DNA from: Ancylostoma caninum
Lineage: Eukaryota; Nematoda; Chromadorea; Rhabditida; Ancylostomatidae
DNA length: 64,000 bases
Assembly: GCA_037903475.1 (NCBI GenBank)
Contig: JBAJFG010000261.1
Span: 558,001-622,000 of the forward strand
Reading direction: 5' to 3'
Part shown: one piece after another, positions 13,201 through 25,809 of the stretch
Layout of the letters: each line of letters begins with the position of its first letter
Numbering within the stretch: the first letter of the stretch is position 1
Translations under genes and position numbers: made by a program
The notes under the pieces: generated by a model
Told to the model about the DNA's origin: nothing
Database searches by the model: none
Seen by the model: only the letters and a program-made list of their open reading frames with translations

Positions 13201-15150
13201 CTGTCAAAATCCGGAAGTACATGCAGAGTCGAGTTTTTCGCTGACGTATTGCCACACGACACTTCACAAGTCCCCTGATTTGGTGATCCGAGTTCATTTA
13301 CGGCGCATCCCGGAGCAAACCCCTGCAAGACGTTGCCGGAGCGACGTCATACGGAGAACATCCTTGTGAGAGTCCCGCGGACTTCCTTTTGATCTACAGT
13401 CTCAGTTTTCAAGCCTTCCCCCGTCGTTTCAGTTTAATTTTCTGGAAGTACTAGAGACTTCCTGAAATCGAGAGCAGGGCTGGTGGGCGTTCCCATCCCA
13501 TGCTTTGCAAATGTGCACGAATTTGGGAAGCGCTGGTGTTCGCAGCCCCTAGGGTGCAGTGCATCGTAATCCTGAAGCTATTTTTTCACCACCTCTTGGA
13601 AGAAGTTGCTAGCGAAAGCAATCCTGGAGCGTCGAATTTACTATCTTGAGGGATACAAGGTGCTTTTAAGCACAAAAACGCAATGAGAATGCCTCTCAGC
13701 TCGTGGATGAGTTATTGGCGTTTGCTCTTCAAGGATGGCCACTTCAGATAAAGAAGTTACTGCGAAAAGGACAGGATTCAGGCTGCTTACTTAACATAGC
13801 AAAACCAGACGACAACCATGGGAGGGTTCCTTGGCCCTTGGAGACAGCATTAAAGAGCATGAGAGCAGGGCAAATAAGTCGTCAAGGCTCTGTAATTGCA
13901 AAACAATTACGTTGGATTAGACACTCACAGCTGATGCTATGAAATGTCATTCGGGGGTTCAACGGCGAATCGATTCTGTTCGTTCTTTGTGAGTTCCGCA
14001 CTGGGAACTTGATTTTCAACGTGGTACGTACATTTTCAGAAATCTTCTTATTTATTTATCTACATATTTGTTTATTCGCATCGAAAGGCGCTACGAAGAA
14101 TCCTAAAAGACGATAACATGATCACTAATGATGTATGACAAAACAGAATTTCTCTAGGGCAGAAAAAAATGGTTTGAAAAAGAAATGAAGTTCCTCTGAT
14201 AGCTCATATTTAATTTGTTATTTTATTCAGTTTTCCTGGACAAATTTTTGCAGGCTGATATTACCACTATCAAGCCGGATTTTTTAGGCCAACCGCGACG
14301 CTTTTACACCTCCCCCTCCCCCGATACCTCCCTCCTGAAACACACACACATATTCGAATCCTAATTATTTTCGATTATCGGGTTAACTTTAATGGTGAAC
14401 GATTAATGGGGAACGAACGAGGAAGGAGCGTTTAGGCGAATATTCTAGGTGAAACCTCGGGAAAAAAAAACAAGAAGGAACTCTAATTTTATTCTAATTT
14501 TATTCTGGCCATCACCAAAATATTTCCGAATGTCTATGTTGCTTTTCTGCAGTAAGTCACTAATTTCAGTGGGCAAATTAGGTCGTTTTGGACAATCCAG
14601 TACGCAGGATCCAGATGCTTTTATCTGGGGATGTATGTAGGCAACAAGGCGTTATGAAGAATCAGGCCATAAATTGGAAAACGATGGATAGACATCAGAG
14701 ATGTGCGTGCAATAACAGTGGTGATATATGAATTTCCCTATTAAAAAGGAATGAAACGAAAAAAGGTAAGGTTGGCAGAAAAAATTGTCAAATTATGAAA
14801 ACCGTCAGAGGGGAGCCTTGGCAAATCAACGATAATGTTTGAGGTAAGCTGTGAAAAAGAGGCATAAAAGCAGAAGCATATTAGATGTTAAGAAAATTAC
14901 TACCTAATTAAAAATAAGTTTGGAAAAGGATTGAAAAATTAGATGAACCCTTCGAGATTCGAAACTAACTGTTGAAGGCTCATTATGAAACGACAGGACA
15001 AAGTGTTTGTTATAGTGTTGGTTCAAGCAACCGCAAAAGGACTGTGTAAGGACTAATGCACTTTCTACAAATTAAACCTTAGTAGTATGCTTTTCAGAAA
15101 ACTTAATCGCTTTTCACTATTGAAAAACCAAAACAATCTTAAAACTTTTC
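7280..15150. other. gene-free stretch (possible far intron or intergenic)
   Basis: I could not identify any conserved exon on either strand. If the receptor gene at 15360-18675 continues leftward on the - strand, its TM3-TM7 exons would have to lie here or beyond the window. I searched by eye for the reverse complement of a DRY box preceded by a hydrophobic segment and found none that fits. Small local duplications exist, such as an 18-base direct repeat (CCCTCTTTCTACAAG) near 11460-11492. Confidence 0.45.
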
Positions 15151-15155
15151 GAGTA

Positions 15156-15308
15156 CAGAACTCCAGCTGTCCGAGTCCAGTGCACTCCGCAGCGGCGCGG
15201 CACTCCAGCTGCCTGACGCTGCTGCCTTCCTCTCGCTCTCTGCCCGGACGTAGCCGCATCGCGTAGGAATGCGCTACGCTGTGCAGGCCTCGACAGCTGG
15301 AGTTTGTT
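15156..15308. repeat. GC-rich inverted repeat with CTCCAGCTG arms
   Basis: The segment begins AACTCCAGCTGTCCGAG and ends with its inverse CTCGACAGCTGGAGTT. CTCCAGCTG also recurs once inside. It is much richer in GC than its surroundings and lies in the intron just downstream of the second GPCR exon. It is probably a small non-autonomous element. The open - strand frame that runs through it from the GPCR exon is an intron read-through, not protein. Confidence 0.5.
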
Positions 15309-15359
15309 GTGCGTGCCCAGCAGAAATAATTAGTAAATTTTAAAAAAAGTAGGACGTAC

Positions 15360-18300
15360 TTCCATACATAGTAGAAGTTGTACGACCAGGAGAACCCTGT
15401 GTTGAGTATGGAGATCGACGCGTCGGCGACGGCCAGATTCAGCAGATAGCAATTGGTGACCGTTCGCATCTGCCGATGTCGCAGCACAATCCTTAACGAT
15501 GTGACGTCAGTCAGATACGGTGGCTCGTTTCCACCTGTCCTATGGCGGCGACGGCGGGGGGGGGGGGTTCGACGGCGGACGGCGCCCAGTCAAGCGCGCT
15601 CGCGATTCCCCGGTCGACACTCAGTTAATCCGCGTGCCAGCGCAGCCATCGAGCACGTTGTTTTCTAATGAAATTAATAGGCGCTCTTGTTGACATCGAC
15701 ACGATTACAAGACCAGAATAGTAACGCGGGCTGCGGAGCAGGTCTAAACGAGCTGGATGAGGTTTTACCATGTGGTCATTTGCTTTTTCCTCTGGAAATA
15801 GAGCAGAAAATCCATTCCAGCGTCAATGAGTTATACCTGCAAAGATGCAATAAAAGTTTTTCTCTTACTTATTGCAGGCCGTCACAGGTGCAAGCCATCG
15901 GAGAGTGAATTACTTACTTATTTGTTTATTCATTGCACCATGAGGAGTACCCTTCCACAAAAAAGATCAGAAATGTTCAAAAATTCATAAATGTTGTTGT
16001 GATATTGCGAGGGATAATACGGCTGTAGAGTTTTCGGGCAGATATAATTGAAATACGGCGTACACCCCATGTATGTAACTCCAACATCCAATAAAAAATT
16101 TGAATGGTAGCTATCCAAGTAATCTACGTAACAAGGCAGGTGAACCGCTAGAATTGACGGTGTTGCAGAGATCAGAAGTTAGTGTAATTGCAGCAGGAGA
16201 CGTCTCATAAGCAGTTCCCTGGATACAAAGCACAGACGCCTTTCTTCAGCTAAATTTGTTACCGTTCGAACTGAATTTAGTGGTAATTAAGGGGAAGAGA
16301 ACGATTTCGTTCCGGAGAAATTTCTAGAAGTTTTAAAGGAAAGCCGACATCATACTTCTGTTTCGGACTGAATACGCGCTTCATATGTGTCGGAATACTT
16401 CTTTTATGGGAGTTATTTCTTTAAGAAATATGAGGTTTTCTATAAAAGAAAGAATTTTGTAGAAATATTGCTTTCCTATGCAATGATCTTCATCTTCCCT
16501 GGTGCTTATAGGTTACCAAATTGTTAATCTCTTTACAGGGTAAGAGGTATACTCGCGGTCATCCTGATTCAGTGCTGGTTTTCTTTCCGGTCATATCACT
16601 ATGTCTTCATGCATCCCTAGCGCGAGCTAATGCAAGAGCGGTTGTGTGGCGCTGGTGTAGGATAACAACTTTATCCATGCTCTGAATGAAGAATTTGGAG
16701 GCCGGTAACAGTTCAGTACACTGATGAATGAAACCATCCCAGGCTTACACCGCTACGCTCCCGTTTTTGCATCAGCTCGCGCTCCTGGTGCGTGATGATA
16801 AAGTGATATGGCCGCAAAGGAACAGCACTGAATCAGGATGACCATTACTATATGTATGTTATTGTACAAAGTCCATTGAAATAATTCTCAAATATCAGCT
16901 AATATTTTGCGCTAATTTTTATCTTGTTAAATGAAGGAAAAGCCGAGTTTTTTAGTGGCGGTTGATCCCAGATGCTCAGTGGACTTACTGAAAACAGGGA
17001 AACGGAAAACAACAGCCACCTCGATGTTAAGGATTATCCAAAGAGTGCATTCGCTTGTACCGAGAATCAGCCCATGGAAATTCCCGGTACGAATTTTTTT
17101 TTGTAATTCCATAGGATTCCAGGGTGGGTTTAAATAAAGCAGATTATTGAGTCCAGTACTTCTTAGCGATGCTCAAAGCATGAAACTAGCACTGAGAAAA
17201 AAACTTCAAATTCCTAATCGCCATACATATTTTTTGTTGTTTGTTCACTTTTTTTTGTTGTTTGTTCTTTTTCTTCGTTACCATAAGATGCACAATAACT
17301 TGCGGTTCTCCATGTAAAACCACTTCTGCTTTCCAGGATGTTACTGGGTGGAATCCGAAAAATAGAGAGCATCTAGTGGTTTAGCAACGAAATTTAAACC
17401 CTACGCCACGCCACCCTAGTCGTTGATAGGGAGATTTATATCGAAACGTTAGGCCACGAACAAACATCCTCATAACACACTGGAGAGCAGAAGTAATATA
17501 AGAAGATTGTTTTTTGAGCTCCTCATCGGCTAATATCATGGTGAATACAATATGGTGTTATTCACTTAATCTCCCGTGATCCTTGTCCGTTCATGGCTCA
17601 GCCGTGGGGGAGTTCCTGTGAAAAGGTTATTTCGCTCTATTTAAGGTCGTCGAAACCACACAACAGAGCAAATGCCGCTGAGAACTCTAAGCTGAGATTG
17701 TGGACGAGTCGTGTACTCGTTCCGGACTTATGTAATTCTGTGGATGTGCTAGAAAAGGAATGGAACAGGCTGCAGCGTGACAAAGATTACGTTATTCCCT
17801 TTTTTGGCAGTGTGCCAGGAATAGCCCGACGTCCAAAATCTCATAAGTTCGCGCTTTGCAAATAGTTGCGGTAAAAACTGCCTGAAAACGAATCCTCATC
17901 GACGTTCCGCTAATGGGGCGCCAAAAATACTCCACAAAAAACGGGATCGGGACTTTTGCGTTTGTCGTCAGTACAGCTCTGTTGCTAGTTTGAAAAAACG
18001 AAGTGAAATTACCCAGCAGATTCTAAATTAGCTTGCCCAAATGTCATATGCATATGTATGGACGTCTTGATCTTCTCATGCTACGTTTACGTCAGCGATA
18101 TTTGCTTAGCGCTCAATTAGACTGAGAAAATAGGGCACATCCTGTAGTTCACTTGAAAAATGAATGGGTTACATGTACTTGTGGACGTCCTCAGGGAATA
18201 AAAACTGCCTGAAGCGACAAGAGTACAGAACTGGGACAGGCAATTCACTCGAAACTGTGAGCAACAGAATACATAAAACTAATATCCCAACGCTACGAGT

Positions 18301-18675
18301 GATTTCTGTTGCTGTTGTGTTAGTCGAAGCAATTTCCTGACAACGATACGGCACACATTTTCACGGGAAACATTTGCAAATTGCAAAAAATCCTCACCAA
18401 ATAACGGTGAAATTTCCAACTAGAGCTAGCAAAATAGTCGTAGAGAAAAGCAGAATGTAGATCACTTGAGTGTAAACCGGATGGTGAAAGGGAAAGGACT
18501 CGCAGTACAGAAAAACGTCGAACTCGTCAGCGATGAGCATCTCCATGTCGTAGCAGCTGCAGTTCGGGTAGGCGGACGGGGCCGCGGTGGACCCCTGGGT
18601 AGAAGTGGAGGGTAGCAGGCGAAGAGCAGCCAGGATCGAGTCGGAGGTGTCGTCGGCCGGACGAGGGCAAGCCAT
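15360..18675 (-). CDS. partial rhodopsin-family neuropeptide GPCR, exons for the N-terminus to TM2
   Basis: A cell-surface G-protein-coupled receptor; by family, a peptide receptor acting through heterotrimeric G proteins at the plasma membrane. Exon A is 18675-18398 and exon B is 15491-15360, separated by a 2.9 kb GTGAGG...TTAAG intron; the phases agree (TG|G = Trp). The first ATG follows a CTGCAG acceptor by about 10 bases. Upstream in frame is a stop with no other ATG. Exon A codes a Cys-containing extracellular N-terminus of about 70 residues and TM1 (VIYILLFSTTILLALVGNF, with the family GN motif). Exon B codes the first intracellular loop RHRQMRTVTN and TM2 with NLAVAD, ending YNFYYVW at a GTACGT donor. 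MRTVTNxxLLNLAVAD is typical of tachykinin/NPY-type receptors. TM3-TM7 were not found, so this is a partial gene or a fragment. The start is uncertain. Confidence 0.8.
16557..16843. repeat. foldback element in the GPCR intron
   Basis: The left arm starts GGTCATCCTGATTCAGTGCT and the right arm ends with its inverse AGCACTGAATCAGGATGACC. The arms stay alignable for about 100 bases each, including CATATCACT/AGTGATATG and AGCGCGAGCT/AGCTCGCGCT. Total length is about 287 bp with no open frame. It is a MITE-like non-autonomous element; I see no clean target duplication. Confidence 0.7.
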
Positions 18676-18759
18676 TCCACGCTTCTGCAGTTGCCGGCCA
18701 CGCCCACCGCCCAAGAAGGCAGCGACCGCCGCCACGAGCAATCAGCTTCTGACGATCTA

Positions 18760-21700
18760 TGTCGTTGTCTACCGGGAAGGCACTCGGACCTGGAAAGTAC
18801 TTGGGAACACCTTGAAGGGAGTGGCGTCCCGAAAAGTGGGGAACGACAGATTTCTCAGAGTTACATTGTAAATATTGTAGAATAGAAATTCGCATAGTTT
18901 GTTTTTATCTCCTTCTTTCACTATTAGTTTTCAAATATGCAGCTTACAGTTTACATTTTATTGTTAAAGGATGAGTTTATATTCGAATTCCCTTTCACGT
19001 TGCCTTCGTTTTTGTTGTCAACTTCGCCTATTCGTTACCACCCATTCCTCGAATCTTCTCAGTCTGTCGTAGTTTCTTCTTAGTAGCCCCCTCCCCCAGT
19101 CATTGAGCTTTGTTAGTGCTCACGTCCTTTCGCCTCTGCATCGGTCCATTCTTGAATATCTCATGCCTAAATATATTTAATTAAATAATTTTTGGATATC
19201 TATTTACATTTATTTACTAATTTGACGCACCGAAAATGCGAAAATGGGGCGCCATAAAATACCATAGGTATGGAAATTCCACATGAACAACATCGAAATC
19301 GTTGATGTTTCTACACCATATGGCAACATGCAACTATCCAACTAGAGCCGGAAAAAGTGAAAGAAGAGGCTTGCTGCATTCGACATGTAGTTGTCACGAC
19401 GAAAATGGCAGTCAGCCATTTTGTAAAAGGGAAAAGGCTTTACCATGTTCCAAAAAGCAAAGCTAGATTCACACATCTGTACCACTAATTATTCAAATTG
19501 AACACTAACTCTTCCTTATTAATGCTGTGAAAGTTTCATTTATAAACTTTCAGTGTTACCGCCTTCTTCGGACCTTATTGTTGGCAATGAATCGCGACCT
19601 AATAGGAAACATTCAGATACACTGTGGAACAATAACTTCAAAAGAAGGTATATCAAGTTCTCAACTCTGAAATTCTGTTCCTTGGCGCATCCTTTTTGAC
19701 GGACTTTATTTTTTCAGTGAATGTTTACCACTAACAATCTAATCCAAATAATGTTAAGACGAGCTAAGTGCTCTAATAATAAAAAAACAATAAAGTTAAA
19801 ATTAATCATGGATTTTTTTTCATAGAGACTATGTCACTTGAAGATCAGCACAAGCTCCTTCACATCTCCCACAGGAGCGCCATTGTTCAAAGACATGTAT
19901 GAGCAAACTACTGGATTTTCCAGAGCCCTGCTAGTAACGGACTGTACAGATTCTAGCCGTGGTTCCTGGGTAAAGGAGCTAATTCATCCAGCTCTCCAGG
20001 TCTCCAAGATATTGCTCCTCACATCTACACATCATTCCCAGCAAATCGTAATCTCTAACACTTCCGCGGTTTTAGAGCATTCAATCTCAGTAGTGCCTCT
20101 ACTCAGAGGCTTTGACGAGTGTTAGTAGAGCTTTAGCAAGAATCGAAGTTGGCTAGGCAGTATGAGCCAAAAAATACAATAGTGCATAGTTATTTGACGT
20201 GATCTTCCTAAAATCAGTAGGTCGCCAAGTATGGATTCTCGGATTTTGAATGGGAAGGTTTTGAGTACTTTATGCAGTGCAGGCGACTCAAATATGCCAC
20301 CGTACTATCGGCACAGTTTTGCCATATTACTACGTAGTGGCTTGGTTGCCCCAACAGCTTAGAAGCGTAGAAATCAAAATTCGAGAAAAAAATAATGAAA
20401 GATGTAAGAATGTTCTCCTGTAGGGAGTGGTTCAAAGCCCGATGGGAGGGGTGTCAAGTCGAACGATTTTGCCAATTAAGCTAATCGTTGGTGGATCCGG
20501 ATTCCTACATTCCTGCTTCTCTAGTTTAAGCAGAATTTCCAAAAAGTCGAAACTTGCTCAAGAAGGAAAAAGGAAAATCCGTTTTTCGAGCCACTTTACC
20601 TTGTCATATTATCTCGAACACCACAATACAATCAGGTTGTGCACGTGAAGCCTTGCTGCTCATGCAGACCTAGTTTGACTTCCATCCGTTTCCCCACTCA
20701 TCATATTACTTGTTCATCACGAGACTCAAGTTGCAGGTTTATACCACCAAGAACAAATTCGTGGAACCATTGGTGTTCCACCCTCTTACCACCTACTGCC
20801 TCTCTGAACATTTCTGCATTGCTTCAAGTTGTCATTGCTTTGCAGGTTCCGCGATGGAACTCTGATTCGAGAATGATATTCGCCTTCGAGTAGTTTCACA
20901 AAAATCGCTCCCAAAGAGAAAGTTCAAAGCTGATCGATCGAGAAGGCGATTATGGAATAAGGGGGGAGGGGATCTACTTCATGATGAAAAGAAAAGTAAG
21001 AAGTGATCAAGCAAAGCTCTTGAGCTCGTGTCAGAGCTGATCACCTGGAAAATTTGACATTTTATACTTGACGACCTAATATTTCGATATTTATTGACAT
21101 TACGATTTCAGTAAATATTTATTCTGAACGTTCATATAAGTGGATGTAGAATATGTCAAGCGTATTAGTGACAAAACGTAGCTGACACATTATATTATTG
21201 CTTACAAAACGTAGCTGACACACATTACATATACATAGTAGACCAGTGCTTACTGGGTGAACTGAGCAGCACATTCCCTATGAAAACCGTGTATTGTGTA
21301 TGTCCCAGCTTAGTTTACAAAAAATGGGCTCTCATAAGGCCAAATCACATTTTCCCTTTTTTATGTTTTCCTTTTTCTATTATTTTCGTGTTGCCTAATT
21401 CGTGGATGTAATAGCTTCATTGAATGAAAATCTATTGGAGCCACAACTGTTATCGGAAGTAAGGTTATAAAAAAGATTCTTGACATTTTCCAAAAACTTG
21501 AATAATACAGAGGGTGAGCAGTTCCGTTGTGAGCAAATGTCGATGTAGCAGTAATATGGAAAATTTCAACAAAATCCTTATGGTCCTCACCAGTAATCCT
21601 GAGCTATACAACAGGTTCATCAACCCTTTTTCGGAGGTGTTTGGTTTTGCATCTGTTTCTGGATGGTCCCGGAAGCTTGTTCAAGCCGCAAAGTACACAT

Positions 21701-24200
21701 TGGAAATTGAATGGAGCTGTTCGGCGCTAGAAACTCATTACTTTTTTCTCGCCGTTCCCTTTTTAGCCGCTGAGATATTGAACATACTTTCTCCAAGTGT
21801 TCTCAATGGGTGTTGCTATTAATCTCCATTAGGATTCACTTGAATGACATACAGTGCCTTTAGAATGGGTGATAAACGCAATCGTGGAGAACGCGCCAGA
21901 AGCAAGTACAGAGAGGGGTTAGCAAGAGGGAAATTCTGTTTCCCGACTTCTAGCTCACCATACTCCTACAACATTTGGTTCATTTTATCATAGTCCACCA
22001 CCTCATCGGATTTAGGAGATTTAGCCGACGACGAAGGAAATTCAAACAGGTTGTGTGTGGGGTTTCCTGCTGAAACATGGAATGAAAAAAACCGATTTCG
22101 GAAAAGATCTTGTCAGTTCTAGAACGAATTCCTTTCTCGTCTTTTTCTTTCTTTGCAAATTGATGATGAATTATGTACTTTAAATGTGTAATTTTACCTT
22201 CACCTCAAAGAGGTCCAATCATTTCCATCTCCAATTCTTTACATTCATTGGTCATAGTGGTCTAATTTTTTTATATTTTGGCACGTCTTTATGGTGTGCT
22301 AATTGAATTAATAAGTAAATGATTGAGTATTTCCTTGTTTCCGCCTTTGTACTAGCTTAATTCCATGGATACTTAATGAAGTTGTGCCTTCTACGTGTCT
22401 AATGAACTCACAAGTTACAAATAGCTGAGATTATGGCTTTGATTCTATTTGGCAAGGACTGTAGCACTCGTCCCACAGGGGAAGCATTCGAAATTTCTGA
22501 AAACTCGCAGAACAATGTGATTTGTATTGTGCTGAAACAGTGCAAGTTTTCATCCTAAAGGTCATTCTTCTTTCTTCTATTTTTCACTTTCTAATACACC
22601 CTCATGGTGTGATGATAGAGATAAGGACGAACTTATGCCATCTCCCGGAACGTTCCCTGGGGATCCTGCAAACGTTTCGCAGCCATCAGCTGTGGGGAGC
22701 GAGGACTACCTTGGAGTTGTTTACCATCAGCTTCGGAAATGGAAGGGTGGCACACACTGTCCTTTCAGTTCTCTTCGTCGGGTGATATGGACTCATTTAA
22801 TAGAGCACTAGGATTAGATTGTTCTTTCTACTGAATGTCCTGAATGTCGACTGCTTAACCATGGCAAATTGACCGTTGATTAATTTTTCTGGAGATCACC
22901 CTATCCCTGGGGACTCTACTTAGCTTTTCAAGGGACCTTACGACTAAAAAGGGAAGTATAATAGTGAAGTCGTGGAGGCGGCGATCCTACGGCGGATGTT
23001 CCGGGTGTCCTTCTGTCAGGGCAACTAATGCAGAGACTTTTTTGCGCAATCCTTTTCCGCTTATAGTGCACTCGAGGAGTAGAGTGCTGCATTTCTACGA
23101 CGATATCTAATCAATGGCAGCTAATGATATAACTGCAATTATTATGGCTTGTAAAAGTGACACAATCTGCAACAAATCAACCTCTCTAACAGAGTTATAG
23201 TCGTGCCGGCCAGCACTAATCATATCGTAGCTATGTGGTACATGTGTTCGCTCCGACAACTGACACAACTGTTAGCAATTCACCAAAATATGTTAATACT
23301 GCATGGGGATGGGTTATGAATATAATACTTCGTTTTCTAGAAAATGATGGAAAAAATCGAACTAACGCCAAGAAAGGCATGAAACAACATCAAAAGTAGA
23401 ATAAATAGAAGAGCTGCACTACTCCATCTATTCTTTTTTCTCTTTCTAAGGGAACAGAGCCGAATTCCAGGAGCAATCAAAGTGTGCCCACTATTCCGAG
23501 GCCGAGGGTTTTTTCCTGCTTTATTTTTCTAGGCTGCCTGTGTTTTGCTCGCTTCGGAGTTCTAGCGAGTTCTTGTAAAGCACAACCAGAATCAGGTAGG
23601 ATAAAATGAATAAAATTAATTCCAGGCCCACATTTATGTGGATAAAAAGCCATGTATTGGAAGAAAGAGTACAAGAGCCTACTTATTGTGTTCTTTCATT
23701 ATGAAGTACCACGCAAAAAAATATGAAGAGAACACTTATGCTTCATGGAAGGCGGACAAAAATGGGGAATTTCAATGAGGAGAGTGCCACCTCTTTCCTC
23801 TTCCTGTAAAAACCCTTGACTATGACTTCCAAACATGAGTGGGAGTCTCCCCTACAGGACCAATTCCGCGAAATGGTGACTAGTGGGATTGCTCTGGACA
23901 TGAAAGGTGGCACAATGTGGGAACAAACAACAAAGGAATTAGAATGTGGCGGAACTCAAAAAAAAAGATTTAGAAATATAAGGAAATCTTTCCAAATATG
24001 CATAGGTAAAGTGATGAATCCTAGAAGCAAGAACTCCCTCATTTGCAACCTTTGAAATACGTGGACTACGCATTGAAGAACGGCAACTTATCCACTGTCG
24101 ACTTCAACGATGTTGCACATTGGACGTGGTCCAAATTTAATAGTAGTAGGAGAGGGAATGACTGCCGGGTTACTGTACGGTAGATTTACTCCCAATATGA
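18760..24200. other. gene-free stretch upstream of the GPCR
   Basis: No exon I can name. ACAAAACGTAGCTGACACA occurs twice near 21174 and 21206 as a short direct repeat. The moderate + strand frames at 19838-20125 and 21514-21822 have no family I recognise and no supporting splice or start context. Sequence just above 18741 would be the GPCR promoter side if its 5' end has been placed correctly. Confidence 0.45.
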
Positions 24201-24207
24201 AACTTAC

Positions 24208-24307
24208 TTGCCCTCCATAACTCGCGGAATTATATGTCACTGCAGTAGGTACCTTGCTCCATTTCAAAGAAGTCTGGTCATTATCAGGATCATGGACTGC
24301 TACAAAC
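24208..24307 (-). CDS. isolated exon resembling a laminin IV domain segment
   Basis: Laminin IV modules occur in extracellular-matrix proteins such as perlecan and laminin chains. A 33-codon - strand segment reads FVAVHDPDND... and ends TYNSASYGGQ. The W-S-x-V-P spaced to S-Y-G-G matches the family pattern YW-x-LP...SYGG-x-LxF. It is bounded by AAATAG (a weak acceptor) and by GTAAGT, a full-consensus donor, directly after the Gln codon. If unspliced, the frame continues VSFILG, also in keeping with the family, to a stop near 24090. No EGF-like or Ig exon of the same gene was seen nearby. It may be a lone exon between long introns, a pseudogene fragment or chance. Confidence 0.3.
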
Positions 24308-24551
24308 CTATTTCTCACTACAAGAAGGGACCCACTCAGTACAACTTGAACAGAACAGATAAATTCGGACTTGAAAATCTTATTTCGAATTGTTCGAACA
24401 TTTGGATGCTCAAAAAAGAGGGAGCAACAAAGCTTCCGAGGAATGGCAGAGAGAGGTAAAGGGACTTCTCTTTTCCGAACATTCAATTTTTCTAAATCGG
24501 GTTCTGAAATAAAAATTCAGACTCGTTCGGTTAATCAATTTTCGTTTTGTA

Positions 24552-24830
24552 TTACCAACCACATATGTGTTCAAACCTCTTCAGTCTTCGTTTTATGATC
24601 TCCGCCGCAACCATAGACTGGTCACAACATATTTGCCAAACGTCTTCATTTCGTATTCCTTGATGCTGAGTATTCGTTGGAGACAGCATATGAAACGTTT
24701 TCAGTCTATGGGCGTCTGCATGAAGGATTATCCAGGCTTCAGCTCCACAGAGCAGTATCGGTGGTACGATAAAGATGAACATTATAAAGCCAGGTATAAC
24801 TACTACTATTACTGTGCGGTCAAGAAATGT
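24552..24830 (-). pseudogene. non-LTR retrotransposon fragment, C-terminal part of reverse transcriptase polyprotein
   Basis: The - strand frame carries the conserved tail that follows the reverse transcriptase domain in LINE-type elements: P-x-LL-x-GAEAW, then D-x-xRLKTFHM, then IRNEDVW, then IKRRLKRFEHI. The usual family form is LLYGAETW...RLxxFxM...VTNEDV...KRRLRWFGH. Several expected residues are changed, and the segment is far too short to act (a complete element is over 3 kb). It is a dead, 5'-truncated copy. A frame of similar length on the + strand is its shadow. Confidence 0.55.
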
Positions 24831-25603
24831 AGCAGCTACTTGTTCGTTGCAGGGACCAGGCGCAGACCTGCGGCTGATCTCTGAGGCTCAGTAGCTAGGA
24901 TAGAATTCCACGAACCACCTGCTCACCTTGTCTTCATAGCCACGATCCTATACACGTGCAGCATAAATTTTGCAGTCTTTCTGACACCTATTTTAGCTTA
25001 TTTTTGAACAACACAGCGTAAAACTTTGTGATACATATTTGCTTTCCGTCATCCATTCTGGGGAGAATATGTATGTTCGGTATAGTGAGAATATGACTAA
25101 TCAAATTCTTGACCAAATGAGGTGATTTAACGATGAAACTGGCGTAAACGAGTTCTCTCGAAACCAACAGCTTGAACGTATACGGCTTTGGAATTGAGAA
25201 AACTTTTATGTTTTTTTTATCTTATGTCTTGCTCCCTGTACTTTCCCAGTTCACCATCCTTTCAGATCTTGAGTTGTCTGGCTGAGCTCAAATACAATAT
25301 TTCGACAGTGCTGTGCAACTTATCTTCTTTTAATCAGAAATTCCCAGCAAACGAGAAAAGCTGAAGGATGACAGCTATTTGTTGTCGTCGAAAGCCATCA
25401 TTTTCAAAAACTGCTGCTGCATGTGTCCTTCTTGATTTTGCGAAGGTAACGTAAAGGAATACAAACTTGCCGCAACGATTTAAATTATTAAACTACTGTG
25501 ACTGCTTGAATTATTAGATTATTAAACTTAAATTATTGAAGCGGTTGTAGTGAAGCTCATGAAACGACGAGATAAAGGTACCACTAGAGTATCAAACCCA
25601 TTA

Positions 25604-25806
25604 GGTTGCTCCGAAAGTTTTGCATCAACATTTATTTTACGATCCAGACTTTTTTGGTCTTCGATCAAACTCTTTGGCAATAGAATGTGGTAGAATGTTC
25701 TGGAAATACTTAGCCATGAAAACCGGCCAACCAGGTTCTGTCCATGAGCAATACTGTTATGATCATTAGGAAGTGTAAAATTTGGTGCAATACTTTCGGG
25801 CCAACC
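25604..25806. mobile_element. mariner-type MITE, 203 bp, TA target site
   Basis: The ends are GGTTGCTCCGAAAGTTTTGCA and the inverse of TGCAATACTTTCGGGCCAACC, giving an imperfect inverted repeat of about 23 bp (consensus GGTTGSYCCGAAAGTWTTGCA). TA dinucleotides sit immediately outside both ends (25602-25603 and 25807-25808), the target duplication of Tc1/mariner transposition. The 203 bp body has no transposase frame, so it must have been moved in trans by a full-length relative. Confidence 0.8.
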
Positions 25807-25809
25807 TAG

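Noticed and set aside
15065..15359. Continuation of the GPCR reading frame past TM2
   Set aside because: The translation loses receptor character immediately after the GTACGT donor and enters the GC-rich inverted repeat. It is intron read-through.
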